Shown here: positions 6,200 to 7,764 of the stretch, piece by piece | Numbering within the stretch: the stretch's first letter is position 1 | Layout of the letters: the number at the start of each line of letters is the position of its first letter | Assembly (NCBI GenBank): GCA_012516115.1 | Contig: JAAYXC010000452.1 | Coordinates: forward strand, 1 to 7,764 | DNA from: Bacillota bacterium | GTDB taxonomy: Bacteria; Bacillota; UBA4882; JAAYXC01 | DNA length: 7,764 nucleotides | Reading direction: 5' to 3' | Position numbers and translations under genes: made by a program | Notes under the pieces: model-generated | Databases searched by the model: none | What the model was told of the DNA's origin: nothing | What the model saw: only the letters and a program-made list of their open reading frames with translations

Positions 6200-6892
6200 T
6201 TATCTCTTTTTTCCCAAAAGACGTAAGAGTCTCAGGAAGAGGTTGATAAAATCGAGGTAAAGCGCCAGAGCGCCGATGACCGCGGCTTTCCTGGCGATCT
6301 CCTCTCCTTCTGCCTCGGCCGCGGCCATGGTTTTGAGCCGCTGCGCATCGTAGGCGGTCAGGCCGATGAAAATGAAGAGGCCGGCATAGGTAGTGACCCA
6401 ACTGACAAGGGAATTGTTGAGGAAGAGGTTGACCAAGGAGGCCACGACGAGGCCAAAAAGGCCCATCACCAGCAGGCTTCCGAGCGAGGTCAGATCTCGT
6501 TTGGTAAGGTGCCCATAAAGGCACATCCCTCCGAAGACGGCCGCACAGACGAAAAAGGCTGAAGCAATGGAAGAAGCGGTATAGACCAGAAAGAGGACGG
6601 AAAAGGCAAGTCCGTTCACCACTGCATAGACCAAAAAACCGATGGTCGCCGCGGTGGCCGAGATTTTTCCGATGGCCGCCGAGAGGATGAGCACGATGGC
6701 CAACTCGCCGAGGAGAAGGCCGATAAAGAAATTGCGGTCCGAGAGGGCCATCAACAATCGGGGACTTTTCAGGACGTAGGCGGCACTCAAACCGGTCAGA
6801 CAGAGGGCCAGGGTCATCCAACCGTAGACCCGCACGAAGAACGACTGCCGAACCGCTTCCACCGAAGTGAGGACACGGGTTTCGCCGTTCAT
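6200..6892 (-). CDS. Bax inhibitor-1 (BI-1/YccA/YetJ) family membrane protein
   Basis: A 230-residue integral membrane protein with seven hydrophobic segments at about 22-41, 55-75, 82-104, 108-127, 136-157, 163-183 and 203-225. Family marks are YGHLTKRDLTSLG at 126-138, GLTAYDAQRLK at 177-187 and the last-helix LYLDFINLFLRLLRLLG. Asp182 and Asp214 sit at the places of the paired aspartates that act as pH sensor in the calcium-leak channel YetJ of Bacillus subtilis. A proton-gated ion leak across the cell membrane is therefore a reasonable family-based guess, but the physiological role in bacteria is not settled. The ATG start has GGAGG 7 nt upstream. It is the last gene before a strong terminator, with the nucleoside permease about 105 nt upstream. 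I see no good promoter in that gap, so it may be co-transcribed with the transporter. Confidence 0.93.
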   Translation of the reverse strand: MNGETRVLTSVEAVRQSFFVRVYGWMTLALCLTGLSAAYVLKSPRLLMALSDRNFFIGLLLGELAIVLILSAAIGKISATAATIGFLVYAVVNGLAFSVLFLVYTASSIASAFFVCAAVFGGMCLYGHLTKRDLTSLGSLLVMGLFGLVVASLVNLFLNNSLVSWVTTYAGLFIFIGLTAYDAQRLKTMAAAEAEGEEIARKAAVIGALALYLDFINLFLRLLRLLGKKR

Positions 6893-6929
6893 ACGTCTCC
6901 CTCCTCAGGATTTTTTCGGGTTATCAGAT

Positions 6930-7001
6930 TCATTCTTCCTGCCCGCCTTTTTCCCTTTTTTCTCCTCGTTCACTTGGGCGAAAACCGTGCTCCAACTTCA
7001 T
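6930..7001 (-). CDS. Possible 23-residue ORF overlapping the permease stop (doubtful)
   Basis: The ATG at 7001 overlaps the permease stop as ATGA and opens 23 codons (MKLEHGFRPSERGEKREKGG plus three residues) ending in TGA. The product would be very hydrophilic, with 12 Lys, Arg or Glu residues, and no recognisable domain. A weak GAGGG lies 6 nt upstream. The ATGA overlap is typical of translational coupling, but such a short ORF is expected by chance in purine-rich sequence, and there is no homology to rely on. Confidence 0.15.
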   Translation of the reverse strand: MKLEHGFRPSERGEKREKGGQEE

Positions 7002-7764
7002 TTGGGTCCCTCGTAAGGAAGACCGCTGGCCGCCGGCGGCGTGGAACGACCGATGAATCCGGCTAAAATGAGGATCGTGGCCAGATAAGGGAGGCCGAGA
7101 AAAACTTCCCTGGGGATGCGGGCGAAGATCCCCATCCACGGGAAGAACGAGCTCAACGAGGCAAAGGTCTGGGCCTGGACCTCGAAGGCCACGAGCAGTC
7201 CGAAGAGAAGACAGGCCCCAAAGGCCCCTGTGGGCCGCCATTTACCGAAGATCACCGCGGCCAGGGCGATGAAACCGCGGCCGGCGGTCATGTTCTCTCC
7301 GAAGGAATTGAGCAGCCCCACCGACATGGTGCCCCCCCCGAAACCGGCCAAAAGACCGCTTAAAAGCACGCAGAGATAACGAAGACCGTTAACGTTTACT
7401 CCTAAACTCTCGGCCGCCTCCGGATGTTCCCCCACCGCCCGGATGCGTAAACCCAGCGGAGTGCGGAAAAGAAGATACTGGGAGACGGCCACCAGGATGA
7501 GCGCCAGATAAATGGGGGGTGTCCCCCGGCCGATGACCCGGCCCAGGAAGGGGATCCTTTCGATGAAGGGCAGAGACCAGTCGGGGAGTTGGGCCACCTG
7601 GGGGGAATGCCCGGCATGCTGGAAGAGACGGCGAAGGAGGAAACCCGTCAGGGCTAAAGCCAGGATGTTCAAGGCCATCCCGCTTACCACCTGGTTGCCG
7701 CGGAAACGGACGGCGGACACGGCATGGAGGCCGGCGAAGGCCATCCCGGCCAACCCTCCCAGGA
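6998..7764 (-). CDS. BMP-family nucleoside ABC transporter permease, YufQ/NupQ type (5' end outside window)
   Basis: The frame is open to the right edge, so the N-terminus is missing; 254 C-terminal residues plus the stop are present. It is one of the two permeases of an importer of the branched-chain amino acid/BMP type (a BMP lipoprotein, a double-domain ATPase and two permeases), which in Bacillus and Streptococcus takes up guanosine and other nucleosides. Evidence is the GGLAGMAFAGLHAV segment and NQVVSGMALNILA early in the fragment, the cytoplasmic EAA-like loop GEHPEAAESLGVNVNGLRYL that contacts the ATPase, and the TAGRGFIALAAVIFGKWRPT segment typical of this family. About six hydrophobic segments are visible. 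The partner genes would be expected beyond the right edge, and the Q-type permease is often last in such operons. Ribose-type permeases are an alternative, but the loop fits nucleosides better. Confidence 0.9.
   Translation of the reverse strand, partial: LGGLAGMAFAGLHAVSAVRFRGNQVVSGMALNILALALTGFLLRRLFQHAGHSPQVAQLPDWSLPFIERIPFLGRVIGRGTPPIYLALILVAVSQYLLFRTPLGLRIRAVGEHPEAAESLGVNVNGLRYLCVLLSGLLAGFGGGTMSVGLLNSFGENMTAGRGFIALAAVIFGKWRPTGAFGACLLFGLLVAFEVQAQTFASLSSFFPWMGIFARIPREVFLGLPYLATILILAGFIGRSTPPAASGLPYEGPK

Overview
This window is a gene-dense piece of a bacterial chromosome with moderately high GC. All recognisable genes lie on the minus strand, so transcription runs from high to low coordinates. 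Strong GGAGG-type Shine-Dalgarno sites, three TTG starts and one GTG start, a consensus SigA-type promoter and the gene families present (YesL/DUF624-type membrane domain, FmdB, YetJ-like BI-1, BMP-type nucleoside permease) suggest a Gram-positive anaerobe of the Clostridia, possibly a thermophile. That assignment is inference from gene style, not a database result.

Upstream block (7764 down to about 6150): the 3' part of a BMP-family nucleoside ABC transporter permease (YufQ/NupQ type) enters from the right edge. It is followed by a short doubtful ORF and then a seven-helix Bax-inhibitor-1 family membrane protein. The block ends in a textbook intrinsic terminator: a 12-bp stem, a 3-nt loop and a T6 tract.

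Downstream block (6116 down to 1): a near-consensus promoter (TTGACA, 17 bp, TATATT) drives a tightly packed series. In order these are an FmdB-family zinc-ribbon protein, arginyl-tRNA synthetase (argS), a large membrane protein with an extracytoplasmic beta-propeller, an MBL-fold metallohydrolase (COG2220), CTP synthase (pyrG), and the first 26 codons of a probable GNAT-like protein that leaves the window on the left. Gaps are 30-63 nt and no convincing terminator interrupts the series, so it looks like one operon. It joins translation (ArgRS) and nucleotide supply (CTP synthase) to three proteins of unknown role. There is a perfect 11-bp hairpin without a U-tract just after fmdB that could tune read-through or protect mRNA.

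The most notable object is the 504-residue protein at 2453-3967. It appears to be a YesL/DUF624-type six-helix membrane protein with a six-blade TolB/PD40-like propeller inserted between helices 1 and 2, which places the propeller outside the cytoplasm. The second is ArgRS, whose class I HIGH signature reads NVVN, with both histidines replaced by asparagine while KMSK is intact. The rest is ordinary housekeeping sequence. I see no mobile element, CRISPR array, rRNA or tRNA, and no intergenic stretch exceeds about 165 bases.
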